DNA from: Desulfitobacterium dehalogenans ATCC 51507
Lineage (GTDB): Bacteria > Bacillota > Desulfitobacteriia > Desulfitobacteriales > Desulfitobacteriaceae
Length of the DNA: 64,000 nt
NCBI RefSeq assembly: GCF_000243155.2
Contig: NC_018017.1
Span: 1,922,001 to 1,986,000, forward strand
Direction: 5' to 3'
Made by a program: the position numbers and the translations under genes. A model generated the notes under the pieces. It ran no database searches. It was given only the letters and a program-made list of their open reading frames with translations, and had not been told where the DNA came from. Shown here piece after piece: positions 50,644-58,925 of the stretch. Each line of letters starts with the position of its first letter. Position 1 is the first letter of the stretch.

Positions 50644-50682
50644 AATAATAAACTCCGTATTTGCAATACGGAGTTTATTATT
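50644..50682. terminator. Bidirectional terminator between tnaA and ridA
   Basis: Perfect 18-bp stem AATAATAAACTCCGTATT and its complement around a 3-base loop, with A/T flanks on both sides. Confidence 0.9.
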
Positions 50683-50719
50683 TGGGTATTCACTGTATAA
50701 GTTTCACGCCACATAAGCC

Positions 50720-51097
50720 TTAAACTAAGGCAATCGCTTCGATTTCAATAATAGCATCCTTGGGAAGACGCGCTACTTGTACAGCTGAACGGGCCGGTGG
50801 GTTCGAAGGGAAGTAGGAGCCGTAGACTTCATTCATCGCTGCAAAATCATTCATATCCCGGAGGAAAATAAGGGTCTTAACAATCTTGTCCATGGAAGAG
50901 CCGGCGCTTTCCAGGATGTTTTTTATATTTTCCAGAGATTGTTTGGTTGCTGTACGGATGTCGCTTTCTAATTCTCCTGTAGCCGGGTTCAAGGGCAATT
51001 GGCCTGAAGTAAAGACCAGATTACCGGCTTGTGTTCCTTGTGAGTAGGGTCCTATGGCCCCAGGGGCTTTCTCGGTGTTTAAAATTTTAAGAGACAT
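50720..51097 (-). CDS. ridA: Reactive enamine/imine deaminase RidA
   Basis: 125 residues of the RidA/YjgF family, with NTEKAPGAIGPYSQGTQAGNLVFTSGQ and the catalytic Arg in PPARSAVQVARLPKDA. RidA hydrolyses 2-aminoacrylate and similar enamines released by PLP enzymes. AGGAGG precedes the ATG at 51097. It ends opposite tnaA, whose reaction passes through 2-aminoacrylate, so the two may be functionally linked although on opposite strands. Confidence 0.95.
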   Translation of the reverse strand: MSLKILNTEKAPGAIGPYSQGTQAGNLVFTSGQLPLNPATGELESDIRTATKQSLENIKNILESAGSSMDKIVKTLIFLRDMNDFAAMNEVYGSYFPSNPPARSAVQVARLPKDAIIEIEAIALV

Positions 51098-51206
51098 ACC
51101 TGACCTCCTGTTGTAACTTTTTAGTGGGAGTTTCTGATTTTATTTTACCTAATGGCCCCGTTATTATGTATCCGTCATTGAGACATCTTTCTTTTTGGGC
51201 CTGGGT

Positions 51207-51235
51207 TTGGCAGGTTATTCCTGGTATGGTATAGT
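51207..51235 (+). promoter_or_regulatory. SigA-type promoter of the HD protein gene
   Basis: TTGGCA (51207-51212) and TATAGT (51230-51235) with 17-base spacing and a TATGG extended -10. The promoter before polA at 55326 has nearly the same sequence. Confidence 0.7.
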
Positions 51236-51266
51236 GAAGACAGAAGGCAGGCAAGGGAAAAGAGGG

Positions 51267-51746
51267 ATGAAGATGAAATGGGGATTCATTAATCATATGG
51301 AGAAAATCAATGAGCTTCTGGGGAATTTAGAGCAAGAAGAAATGGATCGGGACTATCCCATAGCCTGGGAGCGGACCCATGCCACGAGCTGTGCTCAAAT
51401 GGGTCGCTTGCTGGCGCAAAAGCGCGGCGTTGATCTGGAGCTGGCGGCGCTGGCCTGTTCTCTTCATGATATTGGACGCTGGTACACCGGATTGCAGAGG
51501 GATCACGCCCTCCACGGAGAAGAGCCGGTCCGGCGCTTTTTGGCTGGTTCCTCTTTAACGGATGAGAATAAAAAAGGGATCATCCAGGCGGTAATCCGCC
51601 ACTCCGAAAAGGATAAGGTGGGCAGCCCTTTAGAGGAAATCGTGAAAGATGCGGATATTTTGGACTGTTATTTTCATGGTGATGAAATCAACAAACCCTA
51701 TCATGTAGCCCGGCTGAAGCAGGTCATGGAAGAGTTGGGACTATAG
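51267..51746 (+). CDS. HD-domain phosphohydrolase
   Basis: 159-residue single HD domain: the metal ligands are seen as RTHATSCAQMG, SLHDIGRWY and KDADILDCYFHGDE. Such small HD proteins hydrolyse nucleotides or phosphoesters. Start at ATG 51267 (AGAGGG upstream); the ATG at 51273 is an alternative. A promoter is at 51207-51235. The next gene is a remnant on the opposite strand, so it is monocistronic. Substrate unknown. Confidence 0.85.
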   Translation: MKMKWGFINHMEKINELLGNLEQEEMDRDYPIAWERTHATSCAQMGRLLAQKRGVDLELAALACSLHDIGRWYTGLQRDHALHGEEPVRRFLAGSSLTDENKKGIIQAVIRHSEKDKVGSPLEEIVKDADILDCYFHGDEINKPYHVARLKQVMEELGL

Positions 51747-51840
51747 CAAAGGGATAAGGATTCTAAAGTTAAAAGACACTTTGCTTTCTCCAAGGACGGA
51801 TTGGCAGAGTGTCTCTCTTTATTTTGGGTTATCTTCTTTG

Positions 51841-52350
51841 CTATTGAAGGGTGGTGATAGGTCGGCTTTGCAGAAAGTAAAAGGCTCCATCACCATAGCT
51901 CCATTCAATGTCTTGAGGTGTCCCTCCAAAGTGCTTTTCAATACTAAGACAATAACCGGCAAGCTCACGAACCTGCAGTGAGGTTAGACACCCTCGCAGT
52001 GGTCGCTTATACCCCGCAGTAACCGCTGGTATTTGTCCGGGTTTAGGTGCAGGTGTAAACCGAAGCACCGCTCCATCCGGTTTTCTTGCCAACCATTGGT
52101 CGGGGATAATTTCACCCTGGACTATGGCCTCCCCTAAGCCAGGAGCTCCATTAATCATTAGTTCATTGGCTTCTCCGGTCAAAGGATTGACTGTAAAGGC
52201 TACACCGGATACCTCGTGAGGTGCCATTTCCTGAAGTATCACCGCCAGGGCAACTCCGCTTTCTTCAAATCCCTGATTGGCGCGATAATGGATAGCCCGC
52301 GGGCTCCACAGGGAAGCCCAGCATTTTTTTACGGATGCGAGTGTATTTCT
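51841..52350 (-). pseudogene. PEP synthase / pyruvate phosphate dikinase-like fragment
   Basis: Minus-strand fragment of ~168 codons from the nucleotide-binding half of phosphoenolpyruvate synthase-like proteins: KKCWASLWSPRAIHYRANQG, EMAPHEVSGVAFTVNPLTGE, APGLGEAIVQGEIIPDQW, and DIEWSYGDGAFYFLQSRPIT near the stop. The frame has no start codon and is closed upstream by a stop at 52351. The N-terminal part and the phosphohistidine/PEP-binding domains are missing. It is therefore a relic. Confidence 0.85.
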
Positions 52351-52491
52351 TTATTTGCTATTTGTTGTGAGTAAATAAAAGATGCTCATGCAGCAAATCA
52401 TAGTTAGCCCCTCATTCAGCAACTTAGACAAAAATAAAAAACTTTGAAACGCTTTTACATAAGCTAAGTCTTATAGATGGGAGGTGAGAAC

Positions 52492-52968
52492 GTGACGGAC
52501 TTTGGGAAAATATATACAGAATACTTTTCTGATGTATATAAATATGTGCTGACCCTATGTCGGAACGAGGCCATTGCCGAAGAGGTTACACAGGAAACTT
52601 TTTTCAAAGCGATGCGGCATATCAATCAGTTCAATGGAAGTTGCAGATTATATGTATGGCTTTGTCAGATTGCAAAAAATACATATTTCTCGCTTTCCAA
52701 TAAGCAAAGGCGGATGGCTCCGGGTCTTGATATGGATTTACCGGATTTAACAGCAGATTTAGAAAGAGATTTTCTCGATAAAGATGAGGCCAGACGATTA
52801 CATAGTCTGCTTCATAATCTAAGCGATCCGTACAAAGAGGTCTTTACTTTAAGGGTATTCGGGGAACTGCCATTTTCTCAAATCGGTGAGTTGTTCGGAA
52901 AAACCGATAGCTGGGCAAGACTGATCTTTTATAGAGCAAAAAAGCAATTACAGGAGGCAATGAAATGA
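52492..52968 (+). CDS. ECF RNA polymerase sigma factor (module 1)
   Basis: 158 residues with region 2 (YTEYFSDVYKYVLTLCRNEAIAEEVTQETFFKAM) and region 4 (LSDPYKEVFTLRVFGELPFSQIGELFGKTDSWARLIFYRAKKQL). GTG at 52492 is placed after GGGAGGTGA; the ATG at 52477 is in frame but its ribosome site is poor. The next gene, an anti-sigma factor, overlaps its stop by four bases. Likely regulated by an envelope stress and probably autoregulated; the target promoter is not visible. Confidence 0.9.
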   Translation: MTDFGKIYTEYFSDVYKYVLTLCRNEAIAEEVTQETFFKAMRHINQFNGSCRLYVWLCQIAKNTYFSLSNKQRRMAPGLDMDLPDLTADLERDFLDKDEARRLHSLLHNLSDPYKEVFTLRVFGELPFSQIGELFGKTDSWARLIFYRAKKQLQEAMK

Positions 52969-53297
52969 AAATATCTTGTGAGATCATTAAGGATTTACTG
53001 CCCTTGTACCACGATAATGTCTGCAGTAACGATAGCAAAAACCTGGTTGAAGAGCATCTTGCTTATTGTGATAGCTGCAAAGCAGAATTGCAGACGATGG
53101 ATGATGAACTGCTCATGAGCCATGGAGAGAAGAATTTAAACGAAGCCGAAGCGGTTAAAAAACTATCGGATCGGTGGAGGAAAGGAATGATCACATCCTT
53201 ATTGAAAGGTGTCTTGGGCACTCTATTGATGATTGTCCTGATAGCTCTTCTCCTCTATTGTTTTATGGGTTTTAGAATTTTACCCGCCCCAGTGTAG
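52965..53297 (+). CDS. Zinc-finger anti-sigma factor (module 1)
   Basis: 110 residues: N-terminal zf-HC2 type ISCEIIKDLLPLYHDNVCSNDSKNLVEEHLAYCDSCKAEL with the H-x3-C-x2-C zinc motif (HLAYCDSC), and one C-terminal membrane helix (GVLGTLLMIVLIALLLYCFMGF). It should sequester the ECF sigma factor encoded just upstream (ATGA overlap) at the membrane. Short extracytoplasmic part, so it senses little outside or relies on another protein. Confidence 0.85.
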   Translation: MKISCEIIKDLLPLYHDNVCSNDSKNLVEEHLAYCDSCKAELQTMDDELLMSHGEKNLNEAEAVKKLSDRWRKGMITSLLKGVLGTLLMIVLIALLLYCFMGFRILPAPV

Positions 53298-53314
53298 AAG
53301 GATGTGTTGTGAGT

Positions 53315-53342
53315 AAAGCTACCCGATTCGGGTAGCTTTTTC
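53315..53342 (+). terminator. Terminator of ECF module 1
   Basis: Stem AAAGCTACCC / GGGTAGCTTT with a 5-base loop and T5 tail. Confidence 0.85.
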
Positions 53343-53378
53343 ATCTTTTGGTGCCGCCTGCGCATGGCCGGCTACTTT

Positions 53379-54158
53379 TTATTTTTTATCCATTGCGTTG
53401 AGCTCCGCCACCCGGTCTGCTTCAAACTGCTCCATCACCTGGGGCAGATTTTTTTCATCCATGCGCTCTGCGGGGAAATCAGAAAGGGAAAGGGAGTTTA
53501 CCCAAGAGGTTGCTTGATCTTCCTTTTCGGGCTTATTGGCAAGGGGGAGGAGGCGAACGCTGTACTGGCTGACCGGAATATTCTCTTCTTTGAGAACAAT
53601 CTCCAAAGCTTTGGCTACTTCGGCAATTTTATTGTAGGAAAGGTCATCGCTGTAGAGGGTAACGTCCGCTATAAGGGGCAGAGGAGGATGATGAATATCC
53701 AGCTTCATGTCACGCTCAAGCTTCATGAGATCATGGTCATCCTTTGTAAACGGGAAGGAGATATATTCAAAATCATAGTCCAGCCTGCTGCCGATTAGCT
53801 CTTTGGCGATCTCCCGCATCTGGGCATCCAGCCGCCTGAAGGTGGTAAAATTACTGGCGACTTCGTTTTCATAGTTATCACGCAAAACCTTGCCAAAACT
53901 GTCGGTATCAATGCTGAAAGCGGTATCCTCACTTAAGGCTGACTGCACAAATACCTGGTAGGCACCGAACTTAAAGTTATAACCGGAGCTTTGGATTTCC
54001 AGATTCAGGTCGCTGTAGTTGGCGTCAATATACTTCTGAGCGGCTTGTTTGGCCAATAGATTGGAGACGGGGTTGCCCACCCAGGCGTTGACAAATAGAA
54101 ACAGCAGGACAATCAAGCCGATTCCGGTGATTCCCGCCAGTATTTTTTTGATGTTCAT
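53379..54158 (-). CDS. YfjL-like membrane-anchored protein (module 2)
   Basis: 259 residues: one N-terminal membrane helix (AGITGIGLIVLLFLFVNAW) and a soluble extracytoplasmic region in the style of YfjL-like proteins (NPVSNLLAKQAAQKYIDANYSDLNLEI...YNFKFGAYQVFVQS). No catalytic motif is seen. It is transcribed after the sigma and anti-sigma genes, with 6 bases between it and the anti-sigma gene, and may sense or respond to the envelope stress handled by module 2. Confidence 0.7.
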   Translation of the reverse strand: MNIKKILAGITGIGLIVLLFLFVNAWVGNPVSNLLAKQAAQKYIDANYSDLNLEIQSSGYNFKFGAYQVFVQSALSEDTAFSIDTDSFGKVLRDNYENEVASNFTTFRRLDAQMREIAKELIGSRLDYDFEYISFPFTKDDHDLMKLERDMKLDIHHPPLPLIADVTLYSDDLSYNKIAEVAKALEIVLKEENIPVSQYSVRLLPLANKPEKEDQATSWVNSLSLSDFPAERMDEKNLPQVMEQFEADRVAELNAMDKK

Positions 54159-54164
54159 AATTTT

Positions 54165-54713
54165 CTACACCTCTTTCTTAAATGCATAATGCAAGAGCCA
54201 AGCGATCAGAACCCCAACTGCACTGAAAGCGGAAAAAATGGCGGACCACCAGGCGGACATGGAAATTAAGTCAATGATGCCGGTGTAGGTCAGGATTCCG
54301 TCGATGAGTCCACGAACGAATACCCAGATAAAGGAGAAGGCAAACAGGCCCAGAGGAACAAAATAGGCTTTCCTTTTGAACAGCATATATCCAAAGCCGC
54401 CTATGGCAGGCATGATCAGCCCATTGTAGAACATATGCATACCGTTGGAGATGACCATTCCCAGCAGCGTTCCGGCCAACATAATGCTAAGCAGAAATAA
54501 CATCATTTGTTTTTTGATTTTGCCTAACACTACTGTGTCATCCATAGCAGTATCTGCCCCCATATCTGCCTCAGTTTTTTCTCCCCAACTATCCGAACAG
54601 TGCTCACAGCCTGCAAGGTGCTCCTGCACCAGTAGGCGGCTGTCTTCACTGGCGATACCATCCTTGACCAGAGGTATTAAGTCCAGGCAGACAGGGCAGG
54701 AAATCTTATTCAT
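54165..54713 (-). CDS. Zinc-finger anti-sigma factor (module 2)
   Basis: 182 residues: zf-HC2 type N-terminus (SCPVCLDLIPLVKDGIASEDSRLLVQEHLAGCEHC, H-x3-C-x2-C) followed by about four membrane helices (LFLLSIMLAGTLLGMVI, GGFGYMLF, VPLGLFAFSFIWVFVRGLI, SAIFSAFSAVGVLIAWLL). It overlaps the end of the sigma gene by 8 bases, with AAAGGAGGG located inside that gene. It should hold the module 2 sigma factor at the membrane. Confidence 0.85.
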   Translation of the reverse strand: MNKISCPVCLDLIPLVKDGIASEDSRLLVQEHLAGCEHCSDSWGEKTEADMGADTAMDDTVVLGKIKKQMMLFLLSIMLAGTLLGMVISNGMHMFYNGLIMPAIGGFGYMLFKRKAYFVPLGLFAFSFIWVFVRGLIDGILTYTGIIDLISMSAWWSAIFSAFSAVGVLIAWLLHYAFKKEV

Positions 54714-55212
54714 AGGTATATCCCTCCTTTAACAGGATCGTTCTGATTTTATTCTTGGTGCGAAAATCAAGGACTCTTGCCGAGCTTTCCGAAATCTGAT
54801 GCTTCCGGGCTATCTCATAAAAGGAATAGCCTTCAATCCGCATCAAAACAATATCTCTGTTTTTGTCAGGCTCCCGGTTCAGCAAATCATAAATCCTGTC
54901 CATCAGCTCCTTGGAGAGGATCGTTGATTCCAGACCGGCAGGATCGGAAAAATAGACTCCCATTAAATCTTCCGAGGTAAGCTCTTTTTTGCTTTTTCTT
55001 AAATGCCCATACCATGTGTAGCGGGCTATAGAGAACAGCCAGGTTTTAAGATCGGATCTCCCCTTAAACCCAGGCAGGGATTTAATGGCACTAAGAAAAA
55101 CTTCCGAGGTCAAATCCTCTGAAAGGGGTTTGTTATGAGTAAGGCTTAATAGATAAGCATAGACGGCATCTTTATGCTGTTCATAGACCCTTTGAATGAC
55201 TGAATCAGCCAT
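54706..55212 (-). CDS. ECF RNA polymerase sigma factor (module 2)
   Basis: 168 residues with region 2 (VYEQHKDAVYAYLLSLTHNKPLSEDLTSEVFLSAI ... LKTWLFSIARYTWYGHLRKS) and region 4 (EPDKNRDIVLMRIEGYSFYEIARKHQISESSARVLDFRTKNKI). GGGGG lies before the ATG at 55212. It leads a three-gene operon sigma - anti-sigma - membrane protein that runs towards module 1. The two sigma factors are clearly different sequences, so they are separate regulators and not a recent duplication. Confidence 0.9.
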   Translation of the reverse strand: MADSVIQRVYEQHKDAVYAYLLSLTHNKPLSEDLTSEVFLSAIKSLPGFKGRSDLKTWLFSIARYTWYGHLRKSKKELTSEDLMGVYFSDPAGLESTILSKELMDRIYDLLNREPDKNRDIVLMRIEGYSFYEIARKHQISESSARVLDFRTKNKIRTILLKEGYTYE

Positions 55213-55325
55213 ACTTTTCCCCCTTTCATAGAATTAGTGTCAAATGAACAGGGTTTTGTTACAATGTACTTTAAATTATATAATATTGCTCATCCGGCGT
55301 CATGGACGAAAAAGAGGTAAAGGGT

Positions 55326-55355
55326 TTGGCAGGGTATCCTTCGGTATGGTATAGT
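55326..55355 (+). promoter_or_regulatory. Promoter of polA
   Basis: TTGGCA (55326-55331) and TATAGT (55350-55355), 18-base spacing, with TATGG before the -10. It lies within the apparent upstream extension of the polA frame, which argues for the ATG at 55383 as the true start. Confidence 0.7.
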
Positions 55356-55382
55356 AAAGTCGGAAAGAAAGGGGTTTTTTAC

Positions 55383-58004
55383 ATGTCAAAAATCCTTATA
55401 TTAGATGGAAATAGTTTAGCCAACCGGGCTTTTTATGCTTTACCGATGATGACCACAGCCGATGGAAAGCCGACCAATGTGCTTCATGGCTTTATGACCA
55501 TGGTGCTGAGATTGCTTCTCGAACAAAAACCGGACTATTGGGTTGTGGCTTTTGATAAGACCAAGGCTACGGTAAGAATAGAGCAATATGCGGATTACAA
55601 GGCCCAGCGGAAAGAGACTCCCGATGCTCTAAAACCCCAATTTGATTTCCTCAAAGAGCTGTTGACTGCTTTTTCCATGCCTATTCTGGAGTGCGCAGGC
55701 TATGAAGCCGATGATATCATCGCGACGGTAGCCTCTATGGCTGAGAAAAGGGAATGGGAAACTCAGATTTATACGGGGGACAGGGATGCCCTGCAGCTTA
55801 TTTCTCCCCGAACCACGGTTTATCTGACCCGCAAAGGGATTACAGAGGTGGATGCCTATGACGAAGCGGCCCTCTACGAAAAGTATCAACTCCGGCCAGC
55901 CCAGATCATCGATCTTAAAGGACTGATGGGAGATGCTTCCGATAATATTCCCGGTGTGCCCGGAGTAGGGGAAAAAACAGCCCTGAAGCTTTTGTGGGAA
56001 TACGGCAGTGTGGAGAATGTTCTTGAGAACATTGACAATATCTCTGGAAAGAAGCTCCAGGAGAATTTGCGCAATAACACGGATAAGGCTCTCTTAAGTA
56101 AGAAACTGGCCACTATGCTTTATGACATACCCACGGAGATTGACCTGGATAAATTGGCCTATCGCCGCCCGGATGAAAAAGTCTTTGCAGGGGCTTTGGA
56201 CAAGTATGTCCTTAAAAGCGTAGCCCGGATCTGGCATGAACATCATGGGATAGGAGAAGAGGAGAGAGGCACTGCTCAGGAAGAAGCTTTGAAGCCCTGG
56301 CCTCTTCGTGAACTGAGTACAGAAGAGTGGCTGGTGCAGCTTGCAAAATGGCAGGCTGATACAACACCTCTTATTTTAACTTATGGCAGTACAGGGGGAA
56401 ATCCTCATTGGGGAAAGGTCACCGACTGGGGAATGGCTGCAGAAGGAGAATCCTTTATCCTCAACTGGACCGACGCAGATCCGGAGGTTCGGCAGGCTTT
56501 CATTCACTTGCTCGAAGACCCTGCTGTCTCCAAGCAAGTAGGAGACAGCAAACTGCTTTATAGTCTGCTCCTTAATGAAGAGATCAATTTGCGCGGAGTA
56601 GCTTTAGATATCAGTCTGGCGGCTTACTTAATTAACCCTACCCGCAACAAATTTGAGTCCCTGGAACTGGTTAAGGAATATATCCCTGGTGTGGGGGAAT
56701 TCGGGAATTTGGCTGAAGAAGCTTCCGCTTTAGCTCAAGTGGTAGATTCCTATAAGGAAACCCTTGAGGAACTTGGCCTGAGCGCTCTTCTTCATGAAAT
56801 GGAGGAACCCTTAAGCCCCATCTTGGCACGGATGGAAAAGCAGGGGATTGCGGTGGATGTCCAAAGACTGAAAGAATTCGGTCAAGAGTTGACCGTGGAG
56901 CTTCAGCGTTTAGAGCAAGAGATCTATGCCGATGCGGGGGAAACCTTTAATATTAACTCTCCCCAGCAGTTGGGTCATATCCTCTTTGAAAAATTGGGGC
57001 TTCCCCCCATGAAAAAGACCAAAACCGGTTACTCCACGGATGCAGATACATTGGAAGAGTTAAGGACCCAACATCCTATCGTGGATAAGGTATTGGACTA
57101 TCGTCAGTTAAGCAAGCTTATGTCCACTTATGTCAACGGCTTGCTGGCTCAGATTCACGAAGAAAGAGTCCATACTACCTTCCAGCAGACGGTAACAGCT
57201 ACCGGCCGCTTATCCAGTACGGAGCCTAATCTGCAAAATATTCCGATACGCCTTGAGCTTGGGCGATTATTGCGGAAGGTCTTTACCCCTACTCAAGAAG
57301 GCTGGGTGCTTTTATCAGCGGATTATTCCCAAATTGAGCTGCGGATTTTAGCCCATTATTCTCAAGACCAAGTCCTTTGCGAATCCTTCTCTCTGAATCA
57401 GGATGTTCATACCCGTACCGCTTCAGAGGTGTTCGGGGTTCCTATGGAGGATGTCACGAAGGATATGCGCCGCAAAGCCAAGGCTGTTAACTTCGGGTTG
57501 ATCTATGGGTTGACAGATTTTGGCTTAGGCAGGGATTTGGGTGTACCCCGTAAAGAAGCCAAAACCTATATCGAGAAATACTTCCATCGCTATGAAGGAG
57601 TCAAACGCTATCTGGAAGAGATCGTGGTCAAGGCTAAGGAAGAAGCACAGGTTCGCACCTTGCTCAATCGTTTGCGCCGGATTCCTGAATTACGGCACCC
57701 CAACCGGGTGCAGCGTCAATTCGGGGAGCGGATCGCCATGAATACTCCTATCCAGGGAACTGCCGCAGATGTTATGAAACTGGCTATGCTGGGCGTAGCT
57801 GAGGCCTTGAAGCCTTATCGAGCCAATCTCCTCTTGCAGGTCCACGATGAGTTGGTGATTGAAGTAGCTCCTGAGGATGTTGAAGAAGTGGCTAAAGTGG
57901 TCCGTGACGAGATGGAAAACGCTTTTCCTCTCTCTGTCCCTCTAACCGTAGAGTGTAAGACCGGTCCGAACTGGTATGATATGGAGTCCTATTCTTTTGA
58001 GTGA
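55383..58004 (+). CDS. polA: DNA polymerase I
   Basis: 873 residues. Order: 5'-3' exonuclease domain (LILDGNSLANRAFYALP, YTGDRDALQLIS, GLMGDASDNIPGVPGVGEKTA), a 3'-5' exonuclease-like middle domain, and the family A polymerase domain (ADYSQIELRILAH, RRKAKAVNFGLIYG, LLQVHDELVIE). In the middle domain the DxE catalytic pair is replaced by LTYGSTGG, so proofreading is probably inactive, as in several Gram-positive PolI enzymes. AAAGGGG precedes the ATG at 55383. Functions in Okazaki fragment processing and repair, and is followed by mutM. Confidence 0.97.
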   Translation: MSKILILDGNSLANRAFYALPMMTTADGKPTNVLHGFMTMVLRLLLEQKPDYWVVAFDKTKATVRIEQYADYKAQRKETPDALKPQFDFLKELLTAFSMPILECAGYEADDIIATVASMAEKREWETQIYTGDRDALQLISPRTTVYLTRKGITEVDAYDEAALYEKYQLRPAQIIDLKGLMGDASDNIPGVPGVGEKTALKLLWEYGSVENVLENIDNISGKKLQENLRNNTDKALLSKKLATMLYDIPTEIDLDKLAYRRPDEKVFAGALDKYVLKSVARIWHEHHGIGEEERGTAQEEALKPWPLRELSTEEWLVQLAKWQADTTPLILTYGSTGGNPHWGKVTDWGMAAEGESFILNWTDADPEVRQAFIHLLEDPAVSKQVGDSKLLYSLLLNEEINLRGVALDISLAAYLINPTRNKFESLELVKEYIPGVGEFGNLAEEASALAQVVDSYKETLEELGLSALLHEMEEPLSPILARMEKQGIAVDVQRLKEFGQELTVELQRLEQEIYADAGETFNINSPQQLGHILFEKLGLPPMKKTKTGYSTDADTLEELRTQHPIVDKVLDYRQLSKLMSTYVNGLLAQIHEERVHTTFQQTVTATGRLSSTEPNLQNIPIRLELGRLLRKVFTPTQEGWVLLSADYSQIELRILAHYSQDQVLCESFSLNQDVHTRTASEVFGVPMEDVTKDMRRKAKAVNFGLIYGLTDFGLGRDLGVPRKEAKTYIEKYFHRYEGVKRYLEEIVVKAKEEAQVRTLLNRLRRIPELRHPNRVQRQFGERIAMNTPIQGTAADVMKLAMLGVAEALKPYRANLLLQVHDELVIEVAPEDVEEVAKVVRDEMENAFPLSVPLTVECKTGPNWYDMESYSFE

Positions 58005-58064
58005 AAAACGCTCTAATCATGGATTGAGCTAGAGCAAATAATTTTTAATCATGAAGGTGTAATT

Positions 58065-58886
58065 ATGCCGGAACTACCAGAAGTAGAAACCATTCGCAGA
58101 AGCCTGTGCCAGCGCATTCTTAATCTAAGGATTGAGGATATCCTGATTCGTTGGCCAGGTGCTGTAGAGGGATATGAAGGGAAAACCTTTGCAGATACTG
58201 TCAAGGGATTGAGGATTCAAAGTATCGAAAGACGTGGGAAATACCTTTTGTTTACCTTAGAAGAGGGCTGGTCCTTCATCGCTCATATGCGCATGACAGG
58301 ACGCTTGGTTTACCACGCCCAAGGACAAGAACCGGAAAAGCATACCCATGTGGTTCTTAAGCTATCTTCAGGTGAGGTTCATTTTACCGATACGCGCAAA
58401 TTCGGCCGGCTGCAGTTAGTGAGAACTGAGGAACGCCTCAAACAACCCTCTTTAGCCCGGTTGGGTCCGGAGCCTTTAGAAGGCGGCTTTAGCGCGGAAG
58501 AATTGGCACGGCGCCTGGCTCCCCGCAAGCTGGCTATTAAGGCAGCCCTCTTGGATCAGAACCTTCTGGCGGGAGTCGGCAATATCTATGCCGATGAGGC
58601 CTTATTTCGGGCGGGGATTGCCCCGGAGCGGTGTGCCAATTCTTTGACGAAAGAGGAGACAGAGAAGCTTTATACTGCCATTTGTCAAGTTCTTGAGGAG
58701 GGTATCGCCGCCAATGGCACCTCTTTCCGGGATTATCAGGATGCTAATGGAGAAAAAGGCGACTTTCAAAAGGAATTGAATGTCTATGGTCGTGGGGGAG
58801 AAGCGTGTAAATGTTGCGGCCATACTCTGGAAAGAATTCGTCTGGCCGGCAGGTCAACTGTGTTTTGCCCCCGCTGTCAGAGGTAA
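58065..58886 (+). CDS. mutM: Formamidopyrimidine-DNA glycosylase MutM (Fpg)
   Basis: 273 residues that remove 8-oxoguanine and ring-opened purines and cut the abasic site. Seen: catalytic N-terminus PELPEVETIRRSL (Pro2 nucleophile, Glu3), the Lys in ERRGKYLLF, H2TH helix region (LLDQNLLAGVGNIYADEALF), NGTSFRDYQ and the C-terminal zinc finger CKCCG...CPRCQR. It sits 60 bases after polA and is part of a repair cluster conserved in Firmicutes. The repeat copy 2 starts just after it. Confidence 0.97.
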   Translation: MPELPEVETIRRSLCQRILNLRIEDILIRWPGAVEGYEGKTFADTVKGLRIQSIERRGKYLLFTLEEGWSFIAHMRMTGRLVYHAQGQEPEKHTHVVLKLSSGEVHFTDTRKFGRLQLVRTEERLKQPSLARLGPEPLEGGFSAEELARRLAPRKLAIKAALLDQNLLAGVGNIYADEALFRAGIAPERCANSLTKEETEKLYTAICQVLEEGIAANGTSFRDYQDANGEKGDFQKELNVYGRGGEACKCCGHTLERIRLAGRSTVFCPRCQR

Positions 58887-58925
58887 AGCTGATTCCGCTG
58901 CTCTGAGAAGGACTTGAAAGCGGAG

